A stretch of DNA of 64,000 nucleotides from Dyadobacter sp. NIV53 (lineage in GTDB: Bacteria > Bacteroidota > Bacteroidia > Cytophagales > Spirosomataceae): NCBI RefSeq assembly GCF_019711195.1, contig NZ_CP081299.1, positions 6,978,501 to 7,042,500 of the forward strand. Direction: 5' to 3'. Below the pieces are notes generated by a model that was not told the origin of the DNA, made no database searches, and saw only the letters and a program-made list of their open reading frames with translations. The position numbers and the translations under genes are program-made. Shown piece after piece: positions 9,211 to 17,018 of the stretch (the first letter of the stretch is position 1; every line of letters starts with the position of its first letter).

Positions 9211-10344
9211 TTAGTAGGAATCACCAGCTCCGGCTCCGCCAAAATTACCTTCTCCAAATTCCAGCCCTTTATCTTGCGGCGTTTGTCCGAGGTATTGTGC
9301 GGCCAGAATAACTTCAAGATTTGTGAATTTTCTTTCGTCTTCTGTTTCGTCCGATATTCCATGTTTTGGTTTTCGCAAAAACTGTATAAACAGCGCGGCA
9401 AATAAAATCATTAATAAGCCGGCTATTGTTAATCCTTGTGCTATTGTAAGAAAGCCAAAATAGAATCTGAAAGTATAAACAGAGCATCCCAATGCTATCA
9501 GCCCGACTATTAGAAGTATCCGGTTTTTTACTTTAAGCCCCAAAAATATGTAAGTAATGGGAATAAGTGCAGTAAATGAATAAAAAACAGGTGCAAACGC
9601 TATTTGAACAGACGGAACCAGATTACTGATCCAGGCATTTCCTTCCCTTATCACGTAATAATTTCCTCCCAGGTAGAATGTTATCACCGACATAATTTCC
9701 AGTAAAGTCCTGCAATTTTTGTAATACGGATCTTTAATTTTTTTCATCAGGTAATAAATGGCAATCGAAAGTGCCATTACCGCAAAAGGAAGAAGCGCTT
9801 TTCCCAAGGAAACCTTCATCATGAGGTTAGCCATCAGTGTAAATAGTGTTAAAAAGCTTCCTGCTGTGGTTAACATATCCGCATAACGGTAGGTGGCAGC
9901 AACGAGCACTATTAGCAGGAGTACACAATATTGCCAGAATTCTAAATGCTCAAAAAGTATAAAAACGGTACTTGCCAATAGCCCGATCGCTGCATAAAGT
10001 AATGCGTTATCAGTACCAGAATGATATAACTTTCGGTTAATTATCAGGTATTCAAGTAAGAACGACAAGCACAAAAAGCAAATGAAAGTTATAACAGCAA
10101 ATGTTTTACCTGATGTGTTAGTAAATAACAGCGATATAAAACCGATGAAAAAAGCACAAGCAATAGTGGAGAAAAGGAAAAGGCCAATTTTGACAAAAAT
10201 TCCTGGACGATAGAAGTGCTCAGGAAAATTGGTCTTTACTGCCTCAAACTGCACCTGGCTAATCAGGTTTTTAAAGTACCATCTTTCCGAAATTTCCTGA
10301 ACGGCCAGATTGCGAATCCAGGTTTCATTATACGGTTTTTTCAT
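9211..10344 (-). CDS. Polytopic membrane protein with Gly-rich C-terminus
   Basis: A 377-residue protein of unknown function with about 10 predicted membrane helices between residues 50 and 330. A soluble N-terminal segment (WIRNLAVQEISERWYFKNLI) precedes them and a hydrophilic C-terminal tail ends in NFGGAGAGDSY. The tail resembles the Gly-rich ends of several bacterial membrane proteins of unknown role. It overlaps the upstream DUF2157-like gene by four bases (ATGA), so the two are translationally coupled and probably form one complex. I cannot assign a function. Confidence 0.7.
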   Translation of the reverse strand: MKKPYNETWIRNLAVQEISERWYFKNLISQVQFEAVKTNFPEHFYRPGIFVKIGLFLFSTIACAFFIGFISLLFTNTSGKTFAVITFICFLCLSFLLEYLIINRKLYHSGTDNALLYAAIGLLASTVFILFEHLEFWQYCVLLLIVLVAATYRYADMLTTAGSFLTLFTLMANLMMKVSLGKALLPFAVMALSIAIYYLMKKIKDPYYKNCRTLLEIMSVITFYLGGNYYVIREGNAWISNLVPSVQIAFAPVFYSFTALIPITYIFLGLKVKNRILLIVGLIALGCSVYTFRFYFGFLTIAQGLTIAGLLMILFAALFIQFLRKPKHGISDETEDERKFTNLEVILAAQYLGQTPQDKGLEFGEGNFGGAGAGDSY

Positions 10345-11309
10345 TTTTGTATCCTGAGTATTTTTTTATAGTTAAACAGGAAAAGCAATACGCCTATACT
10401 GGAAAATAAAAAATAATAGATTTCAAATGATCCGTTAAACATTTCCGGCAGTAATTTGAAAACTGAATAGGTTAAGATAATATATCCATAAATGATACCC
10501 ATCAGCAAAAATACCAGCGATGCCTTTTCGCGGGAATAAATTATAAAAAATACTGACAAAGTAATTCCTGTAATGAAGTAAATCACTTTAAAATCATGAC
10601 TGAAAAGTCCGGTAGTGCTGGCAATTGCGGCGAGGTTTCCTCCCAATAACAAGTATGTGAAAGCAAAGTGTTTTTTTAGATTTTTTTTGTCGGAGAGCCA
10701 ACTGGCTGCTATGAGAGAAACCCCCAAAACAATCGCAGTAATAATCAGTTTTGAATCAGTAAAATTATTTTTTGTAACTATGGAAAGTGGAGCGATCGTA
10801 AGGCCAAGCCAGGATGCCAAACCGGTAATAGCCATAGATAGTACTCCTTTATGATCAAAACGATAAGCGTGAATAAAGAAAATAACTGTTGGAATAAATG
10901 CAGCAAACCCATATTTACTGCCGAAGAATTTATATTGGAATTGTATATAACCTTCAAGAATCAGGAAAGTAGTACACCCTAACAGTAAGGTAAATCCTGC
11001 ATATTGATTGGGACTGGAAACTTTCTGCCAGCTGAATGGTTCAATGGATTTGTAAGAGTAAAAAAAGCAGGCAACGGTTACCGTACCAATGAATGCAATT
11101 ATTGCCTGATGTCCGATCGTATCTATATTTTCATAGATTATGATCCCGAGGCCTGTGCTTAAAAGCAATATTCCTAAATATAATATTGAACGCAGTTCCG
11201 TATGCACCGAAAACAGCTTATTAGCCAGGTAAGACTCTATCACAGTACTTTGCTGATCTGAAATTATTTCCTTAGATCGCAGCTTTTCAAGCACTTTTGA
11301 TGTAGTCAT
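10341..11309 (-). CDS. DUF2157-like membrane protein
   Basis: A polytopic membrane protein of about 322 residues. The N-terminal soluble region (KVLEKLRSKEIISDQQSTVI) looks like the DUF2157 start, and about 10 hydrophobic helices follow. I chose ATG 11309 instead of the longer TTG at 11333, because that TTG lies inside the promoter-like TAACTTTG element at 11331-11338. It is coupled by a four-base overlap to the membrane gene at 9211-10344. The function of the family is unknown. Confidence 0.75.
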   Translation of the reverse strand: MTTSKVLEKLRSKEIISDQQSTVIESYLANKLFSVHTELRSILYLGILLLSTGLGIIIYENIDTIGHQAIIAFIGTVTVACFFYSYKSIEPFSWQKVSSPNQYAGFTLLLGCTTFLILEGYIQFQYKFFGSKYGFAAFIPTVIFFIHAYRFDHKGVLSMAITGLASWLGLTIAPLSIVTKNNFTDSKLIITAIVLGVSLIAASWLSDKKNLKKHFAFTYLLLGGNLAAIASTTGLFSHDFKVIYFITGITLSVFFIIYSREKASLVFLLMGIIYGYIILTYSVFKLLPEMFNGSFEIYYFLFSSIGVLLFLFNYKKILRIQK

Positions 11310-11330
11310 GTTATATGAAATGAGGGAAGG

Positions 11331-11338
11331 CAAAGTTA
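11331..11338 (-). promoter_or_regulatory. Candidate -7 element for DUF2157 operon
   Basis: TAACTTTG on the minus strand matches TAnnTTTG; no clear -33 element. It would start the transcript about 15 bases before ATG 11309. Confidence 0.4.
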
Positions 11339-11458
11339 ATAAGTTTGACTTATTATTTTATAAAGTACCTCATCTTCAAAAACTGCTCAATGACCGTCAT
11401 TTATATTTGACGGAATTGTAAGACTATTGTTATAAATGAATTAATTCAGCAATTTTTT

Positions 11459-12256
11459 TTAAAACCTAAGTGTGAAATTCTCTTTAACCTGCTCTTTACG
11501 AAAAAAAACGAGCCCGATCCAAAAAAGGTCAACGGTTAATATTACATCAGGATGGGCTTTGATATATTCCCAGGCTTTTGTCATTTCGGGAGACCAGTAA
11601 ATATCATCAAAAATAAAAAGTGAGTCGTTAGTTGCATAAGGTAGACAGGTTTCAAAATAACGAACGGTTGGCTCGTAACGATGATTGGCATCAAAGTATG
11701 CATAATCAATTCCGTCCTTCAATTTCTTTAATTCCTGAGGAAGAGTTTCATCAATATTTCCAATTACAATTTCTATATTTTCTGCACCGGCTTTTGCAAA
11801 GTTTTCTTCTGCAACTTTGGCGGTTTCAGGGCAACCTTCAAAGGAAATAATTTGTGAGTCTGGTTTGGCACGAGACATGTACAATGTGGTAAGCCCTAAT
11901 GAAGTACCAAGTTCCAGAATGGTTTTGGGTTGAAATCTTCGAATCAGCCGATTAAACAACTTACCAAATTTTTCCGGTTTTTCTGCGTTTTTGGCTATAG
12001 CTTTAATTTTCCGGAGATTGGATTTATTAATTCGTGAACCCGCTCCCAAATCCAGGATTTCAATTTGCTTATCGGATTGAAGAAGTTCTTTTCTTAATGC
12101 TTTTAACGTAATATAATCAGGATTTTTGTCCTTTTTAGAAGCAATAACGTTGGTGTATAAATCAAAAAGAAATGGGGAGTGAATGGCATGCTCGTTACCT
12201 GAACGCAATAAGTACTTAATGTAGGCAGCAATCAATTTGTGGTATTTTATTTGCAA
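11459..12256 (-). CDS. Class I SAM-dependent methyltransferase
   Basis: A 265-residue protein with a Rossmann methyltransferase fold: ILELGTSLGLTTLYM (SAM-binding motif I, about residues 114-128), IISFEGCPETA (motif II acid) and YAYFDANHRYEPT (motif IV). A helical N-terminal region of about 90 residues precedes it. It resembles O-methyltransferases of the caffeoyl-CoA type in its core. The acceptor is unknown. It stands alone on the minus strand between the membrane pair and apaG. Confidence 0.82.
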   Translation of the reverse strand: MQIKYHKLIAAYIKYLLRSGNEHAIHSPFLFDLYTNVIASKKDKNPDYITLKALRKELLQSDKQIEILDLGAGSRINKSNLRKIKAIAKNAEKPEKFGKLFNRLIRRFQPKTILELGTSLGLTTLYMSRAKPDSQIISFEGCPETAKVAEENFAKAGAENIEIVIGNIDETLPQELKKLKDGIDYAYFDANHRYEPTVRYFETCLPYATNDSLFIFDDIYWSPEMTKAWEYIKAHPDVILTVDLFWIGLVFFRKEQVKENFTLRF

Positions 12257-12298
12257 TTAATACTTTGACCAGGTTCCGGTGTTATCCGAAAACCAGTT

Positions 12299-12685
12299 TT
12301 AATTTAACCGGTAAGGTACGATAAGAGAAAAAGCGGGAATGATCACACGGAATTGCCTTCCATCTAAAATGCGTTCCATTAAATAAGTTCCGGCCATTTT
12401 ACCGATGTCTGTACGAAGATTACACCCTGAAACATATTCATGTAAATCACCAGGTTCCAGAATCGGCTGTAAACCGACTACGCCTTCTCCTTCTACTTCA
12501 CGAACTGTACCATTGGCATCATAAATAAGCCAGTGCCTGCGCAGTAACTTCACTGTATGTTCGCTGTGGTTTTCAATCAGGATTTTATACGTAAACACAT
12601 AATGATCCTGGCCCGGATTAGAATAATCGGGTTGGTATTCTGTCAATACGGTGACTTTGACACCATCTGTTACTTTCGATACCAT
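12299..12685 (-). CDS. apaG: ApaG family protein
   Basis: A small all-beta protein of 128 residues (ApaG/CorD), with a fibronectin-like fold, often linked to divalent cation tolerance and diadenosine tetraphosphate metabolism in proteobacteria; its exact activity is not known. Conserved features seen are YKILIENHSEHTVKLLRRHW (about residues 32-51), GEGVVG, and GTYLMERILDG. A longer upstream frame from 12799 exists, but its first 38 residues are low-complexity and hydrophobic, so I chose ATG 12685, which gives the standard family length. Confidence 0.88.
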   Translation of the reverse strand: MVSKVTDGVKVTVLTEYQPDYSNPGQDHYVFTYKILIENHSEHTVKLLRRHWLIYDANGTVREVEGEGVVGLQPILEPGDLHEYVSGCNLRTDIGKMAGTYLMERILDGRQFRVIIPAFSLIVPYRLN

Positions 12686-12838
12686 AGTAGGATTGAGGGT
12701 GTTGATTAGTATTGAGAAGTTTAAAGTATACAGGAGTTTAGTTTGTAATACTTCTACATAAACGAAAATAGTAATCAAATGCTGATAAAACAAAAACAAA
12801 AATCATTTTATTTAGGTTTTTAAATTAAACACGACGTT

Positions 12839-13505
12839 ATGGACGTAAAAATAGAGGAGTCCTGGAAGGCGAAAATGGCAGATGAATTTGAAAAACCATA
12901 TTTTGTTTCTCTTACATCTTTCGTGAGAGAGGAGTATACAACAAAAAAAATATTTCCACCTGCACGGCAGATTTTCAATGCTTTTAATCACTTGCAGTTT
13001 TGATGATTGCAAGGTCGTGATTTTAGGTCAGGATCCTTATCATGGAGAAGGCCAGGCCAACGGGCTATGTTTTTCAGTAAACGACGGGATCAGAATGCCG
13101 CCTTCGCTTATTAATATTTTTAAGGAAATTAAGGATGATCTTGGCAAACCCATACCTGCTTCCGGGAACCTGGAGCGCTGGGCATCTCAGGGCGTACTTT
13201 TATTAAATGCGACGTTAACTGTACAAAGTGCAACACCCGGCTCACATCAGAACAAAGGTTGGGAAAGATTTACAGACGCCGTTATTAAGTGTTTATCAGA
13301 TGAAAAAGAAAACCTTGTTTTTATGCTTTGGGGACGCTATGCTCAGGAAAAGGGAGCGGTTATTGATGCATCAAAACATGAGGTTTTAAAGGCAAAGCAT
13401 CCATCACCCATGGCGGCCAATGGCGGAGGCTGGTTTGGTACCAAACATTTCAGTAAGGCCAATTCATATCTACAAGAACAGGGACTTAACCCCATTGAAT
13501 GGTAA
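12839..13505 (+). pseudogene. ung: Uracil-DNA glycosylase, frameshifted near residue 51
   Basis: Removes uracil from DNA, the first step of base excision repair. The ATG at 12839 begins a correct Ung N-terminus (ESWKAKMADEFEKPYF). The frame then stops after NAFNHLQF. Removing one T at 12992-12993 joins NAFNH to CSFDDCKVVILGQDPYHGEG, which holds the catalytic Asp of GQDPYHG. The rest contains LLLNATLTV, the HPSPM loop and a normal C-terminus. With repair the product is about 221 residues, full length for Ung. Without repair only the 175-residue fragment from ATG 12978 could be made, lacking the N-terminal region. Confidence 0.9.
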
Positions 13506-13525
13506 TTAGGCTTGCTCGGAAAAGA

Positions 13526-13554
13526 AAAAAGAGTCGGGAAGCCCGGCTCTTTTT
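13526..13554. terminator. Bidirectional terminator between ung and Dabb gene
   Basis: A 13-bp stem (one G-T pair) with arms AAAAAGAGTCGGG and CCCGGCTCTTTTT and a 3-base loop, flanked by A and T runs. It separates two convergent genes. Confidence 0.85.
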
Positions 13555-13583
13555 AATAATTTTCACTCCTATTACTATTTTAA

Positions 13584-13988
13584 TTACTTTTCGATGCTGG
13601 AATTCAATTCCAGAACATTCTCCCAGTTTGATTCATTACTCTTAACAAACGCCTTACGATCTGCATTTGCCGGATATTCCTGCGCACCTTCGTTTGTACG
13701 GAATGTTAGGTAATGAATCACGTCAAACTGGCTGTCTGCGGCGTCAGTTTTTTGAACGCGTCCTGCTGAATAAGCTACAACATCTTTTACATTGTTCTTC
13801 ATCGATGCAAAATCACGCATGTGTTTTTCTACATCCTGAGGTGTAGTGCCCGGCTTAAATTTGATACAGATCACTGTTTGTGTCTCAGCAGATTTGTGAG
13901 GGACGTAAGCTCCGTATATCACCAGCATAAAAACGCATAAAGCGAATACCGGCACTAAATATTTGAATGTTTTACTTTTCGATTCCAT
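13584..13988 (-). CDS. Dabb (stress-responsive A/B barrel) domain protein, membrane-anchored
   Basis: A 134-residue protein with an N-terminal signal or membrane anchor (residues 10-28, YLVPVFALCVFMLVIYGAY) followed by a dimeric alpha/beta barrel domain starting at VICIKFKPGTT. The Dabb fold appears in small stress proteins and in polyketide cyclases, but most family members have no known reaction. It ends just before the terminator shared with ung. The function here is not known. Confidence 0.75.
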   Translation of the reverse strand: MESKSKTFKYLVPVFALCVFMLVIYGAYVPHKSAETQTVICIKFKPGTTPQDVEKHMRDFASMKNNVKDVVAYSAGRVQKTDAADSQFDVIHYLTFRTNEGAQEYPANADRKAFVKSNESNWENVLELNSSIEK

Positions 13989-14344
13989 TATTAGTTACTA
14001 TCGGGATAGCATGTTTGATTTTTGATAAACAAATGTACAACATAATTTAATTATTGTATTATTTTCATAAAAAATATAAATAATATTGATTTTTATAACT
14101 ATTTCAAATTAAAAAGTATGTTTTTTGGTTAAATACAATATTATATTTGGATCGCTTTCTCTGATAGGTTTTGCTATCTGCTGAAAACAATATAAAAAAT
14201 AGTTGTTTGACGCTGTCAATTTTAGATAATCGGTTTCAGGAAGGTTGCGTTTCTAATGCTTTTGTGACTTTTTTTTGTGATTTCGGTATAAAGTAGGTGT
14301 AAATAGGTATTATTAAATACTCCAAATAAAATATTGGAAGACAG
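13989..14344. other. Intergenic region, AT-rich, no gene seen
   Basis: About 356 bases between divergent genes. TATATTTG at 14152-14159 could be a -7 element reading rightward, with TTTG at 14124-14127 at a somewhat long spacing. I see no open frame or clear RNA structure. Confidence 0.4.
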
Positions 14345-15415
14345 TTGAAAAATCATCAAAAAAAGCCAAATTATTTTTTAATTTTTTGTAAAAATCAGCT
14401 TTTAAACATTGCTGCATTAATATTTACAATGTTTTGCTGTGCATTTGATGGACAAAGAAAGTTTGGTTTGCAAATTGGTTCTGTTCATGATGAAGTGTCT
14501 GGTGAAAAGAGCAGGAGGCCCCTCTGGGGATTTTGGGCTCACAAAAGAATTAACAGGCTGGTTGTTTTTAGGTTGCCGGCCGAAATGCAGATATTTTATA
14601 AGCAAAACATTGATTATTTAACCGAAAATGCTGTTAATCCTGATCGCAGAAGATACGCAGTTGTAGGAGAGGCTGAAAGACATTTTATTGACCTGGATGT
14701 ATACGGAGATAGTGCAATGAATATTTTGCCAAAGTACTGGCCGGACGCAGTTAAAAGAATAGGAGAGGACAGTTTGAGAAAACATGGCATTGTTCCCTGG
14801 TATCTTCAGACGGCTGCATATCAGCTGACGGAAGCATTCAAAGCAAAGGATGCCAAGCGCATTTTACGTCTTTCAGCAGATATGGGACATTATGTAGCTG
14901 ATGCACATGTTCCCTTACACACCACCCGAAATTATAATGGACAGCTCACGGGTCAGGAAGGAATTCACGGTTTTTGGGAATCGCGTCTGCCGGAGCTCTT
15001 CGCTACTGATTATGATTTATGGATTGGTGAAGCAAAATACCTTGATAGGATCACAAACGAAGTCTGGTTGGTAGTGGCTGCATCACATGCTGCTAGTGAT
15101 TCCGTTTTTTTATTTGAAAAACAACTTAGTGATTCCTTTGAGCCGGATAAAAAGTATAGCTACGAGTTAAGGAATAATGTGTTGACAAGAACCTATTCTA
15201 AAGAGTTTTCAGAGCACTACCATAACATGCTGAATGGCCAGGTGGAACGCCGGATGAAAGCCTCGGTAAAAACGGTAGGGGATATGTGGTATACCTGCTG
15301 GATTAATGCCGGCCAGCCTGATTTGAGAAATCTTTCAGGCATTTCACTGAATGAAAATGAAAAAAAGAAGAAGCCGCTGAGCAGCAAAGCTGGTTGCAGC
15401 GGCTTTTTCGTGTAA
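14345..15415 (+). CDS. Zinc-dependent phospholipase C / S1-P1-like protein
   Basis: A 356-residue all-helical metalloenzyme-like protein. Zn ligands expected for the family are visible: Trp and His in WGFWAHKRIN (residues about 61-70), GHYVADAHVPLHTT and GIHGFWESRLPE. A hydrophobic N-terminal segment is a probable export signal. The start is a TTG at 14345 and may be uncertain. The final residues are suspect: they run through a hairpin at 15371-15405. One extra A in the run at 15360-15366 would give a more typical tail (EEAAEQQSWLQRLF) ending at 15435. Substrate (phospholipid or nucleic acid) unknown. Confidence 0.75.
   Translation: MKNHQKKPNYFLIFCKNQLLNIAALIFTMFCCAFDGQRKFGLQIGSVHDEVSGEKSRRPLWGFWAHKRINRLVVFRLPAEMQIFYKQNIDYLTENAVNPDRRRYAVVGEAERHFIDLDVYGDSAMNILPKYWPDAVKRIGEDSLRKHGIVPWYLQTAAYQLTEAFKAKDAKRILRLSADMGHYVADAHVPLHTTRNYNGQLTGQEGIHGFWESRLPELFATDYDLWIGEAKYLDRITNEVWLVVAASHAASDSVFLFEKQLSDSFEPDKKYSYELRNNVLTRTYSKEFSEHYHNMLNGQVERRMKASVKTVGDMWYTCWINAGQPDLRNLSGISLNENEKKKKPLSSKAGCSGFFV
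15371..15405 (+). terminator. Hairpin with T run at the end of the phospholipase-like gene
   Basis: A 9-bp G/C-rich stem (AAGCCGCTG with CAGCGGCTT) followed by TTT. It lies inside the 3' end of the open frame, so it is either a terminator overlapping coding sequence or a chance palindrome. Confidence 0.5.
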
Positions 15416-15446
15416 GATCAGAAAGTGATGAATAAGTCAGAAATTT

Positions 15447-16367
15447 CTATTTGAAAACAAGCTTTTTCATAAATTCCGCGTCGTTGGCAATACTGGTTAA
15501 TACAGGACCAGGGTATTCTTCCTGTTCAACAATAAATTGTTTGATGCCATTGTCAGAAGCTACTTTCAACAAACTTGCATAATCGACATCTCCCTTTCCA
15601 AGGTCAGTTGATTCAACTTTTGGTTCACGTACAAAATCTTTAACATGGCAAAGGTCATATCTGCCCGTATATTTCTTTATGTGTGCCGCAGCATCTGCTC
15701 CGGCTGCTTCAATCCACATCAAATCTAGTTCATATCTTACGAAGGACTTATCAGTATTGTCCAGCAAAATTTCCTGTGGAATTTTTCCTTCTAACACCTT
15801 AAAAGAATAATCATGATTGTGATAACCAAATTTTACGCCGGCTTTGTTACATATTTCGCCTCTTTTATTGAATTCATCAGCACGTTTTTTCCATTCATCT
15901 ATGGTTTTTTGCGGTCCGATGTAAGGTTGTAAAATATATGAAAGCCCGGCTTCAGCAGCTTCGGCAGCCGCCTTTTCAAGATTTTTGGTCGTATCCGCGT
16001 GGGTGCTGACGATGGTCATTCCCAATTCGTCCATATATGCTTTAAATTCTTTTGGCTTCATTCCCCAAAAGACACCCTGATCACCCTGATAGCTTTCAAT
16101 TTTCTTATATCCAAATCCTGCGATTTGCTTTAAAACACCTTTTGGATCTTTTCCAATAAGGTCACGTACACTGTATAGCTGGAGACCGAAATCAGGAATT
16201 GATGGTGCCGGGGAATTAGTCTCAGCAACACTGGTTGAATCAGAATTGTCAGATTTTTCTCCTGATTTTCCACAAGACGACAGCGAAAAAACCATTGAAC
16301 TTGTAAAAGCAGTTCCAATTGCGGCTGCTCCTGCTGATCTAAGGAATAAACGACGGTTAAAAGTCAT
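15447..16367 (-). CDS. Sugar phosphate isomerase/epimerase, exported
   Basis: A TIM-barrel protein of the AP endonuclease family 2 / xylose isomerase-like group. A twin-arginine-like export signal (NRRLFLRSAGAAAIG) begins at ATG 16367; a longer upstream frame from 16415 adds only 16 hydrophobic residues. The barrel starts at FGLQLYSVRDLI and includes YHNHDYSF, ELDLMWIEAAG and FIVEQEEYPG, which supply His/Asp/Glu metal ligands. Probable periplasmic sugar epimerase or isomerase; many relatives in Cytophagales act on keto-sugars or inositols. It precedes the DinB gene by 61 bases in reverse order. Confidence 0.85.
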   Translation of the reverse strand: MTFNRRLFLRSAGAAAIGTAFTSSMVFSLSSCGKSGEKSDNSDSTSVAETNSPAPSIPDFGLQLYSVRDLIGKDPKGVLKQIAGFGYKKIESYQGDQGVFWGMKPKEFKAYMDELGMTIVSTHADTTKNLEKAAAEAAEAGLSYILQPYIGPQKTIDEWKKRADEFNKRGEICNKAGVKFGYHNHDYSFKVLEGKIPQEILLDNTDKSFVRYELDLMWIEAAGADAAAHIKKYTGRYDLCHVKDFVREPKVESTDLGKGDVDYASLLKVASDNGIKQFIVEQEEYPGPVLTSIANDAEFMKKLVFK

Positions 16368-16428
16368 AAATTTAAAAATAAATTGAAATGGTAAAACGTA
16401 GAATGAAAAGTGCAAAATACAAAGTTAT

Positions 16429-16950
16429 CTACTCAATGCCTGCTTGTAAAATCTTTGCAGTCACCAATAATTGTCCGACATGGCGTTGTGTATGTTCTGC
16501 TGCATGAAAAAGCAAACCTACATGAGTAGAAGCAATTCTGGCGCGTCCTACATATCGGATTTCCGTCAAAGTTGACTCATCGGTAGCCATTAACTGGGTA
16601 ATTGCTTTTTGGACCTGGGATCTAAAAATTTGAAGTAAATCTGAATAGTTACAACCAGGAAAGGGTTCTGTTCCTTCATTTTTCAAATAAAGAAGCTGTT
16701 CCTCATCTAATGATTCTTGTCTGGCATAAGTAAATAACCTGTCAAGTACGCCGGATAAATGTTGTAGGTGAAAACCTACCGAAGCTATATTTACAGGATG
16801 TTTCCATAGAAGCTGAGAACTAAATTCATTCCCGGATAAGTTGATTTCTTCCAGTGCCTGTAAAAGTGCGTGAGCCACTGGTTGTAACAATGCGGGGATC
16901 TGAGGCAGCGGGCCACGTAACCATACTTCTAAATTATTATCGTTTTGCAT
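16429..16950 (-). CDS. DinB family protein
   Basis: A 173-residue four-helix-bundle protein of the DinB/YfiT group. Three conserved His are seen: one in VGFHLQHLSG (about residues 57-66) and two in LLFHAAEHTQRHVGQL, which form the metal site. Such proteins act as thiol-dependent transferases (bacillithiol or others) or damage-inducible hydrolases. The partner thiol cannot be inferred. The gene lies between the sugar isomerase and the DEAD-box helicase on the minus strand, and is separated from the helicase by a terminator. Confidence 0.82.
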   Translation of the reverse strand: MQNDNNLEVWLRGPLPQIPALLQPVAHALLQALEEINLSGNEFSSQLLWKHPVNIASVGFHLQHLSGVLDRLFTYARQESLDEEQLLYLKNEGTEPFPGCNYSDLLQIFRSQVQKAITQLMATDESTLTEIRYVGRARIASTHVGLLFHAAEHTQRHVGQLLVTAKILQAGIE

Positions 16951-16965
16951 TCCTGAAATAATAAA

Positions 16966-16993
16966 AAAAGGGACCTATTTACAAGTCCCTTTT
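16966..16993 (-). terminator. Terminator of DEAD-box helicase gene
   Basis: A 9-bp stem (AAAAGGGAC with GTCCCTTTT) with a 10-base loop and T/A flanks, 26 bases after the helicase stop at 17019. Confidence 0.7.
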
Positions 16994-17018
16994 AAAATCT
17001 ATAAGAAAATCGAATTAC

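Noticed and set aside
12685..12799. Longer ApaG N-terminus
   Set aside because: The added 38 residues are low-complexity and hydrophobic, and ApaG has no such extension.
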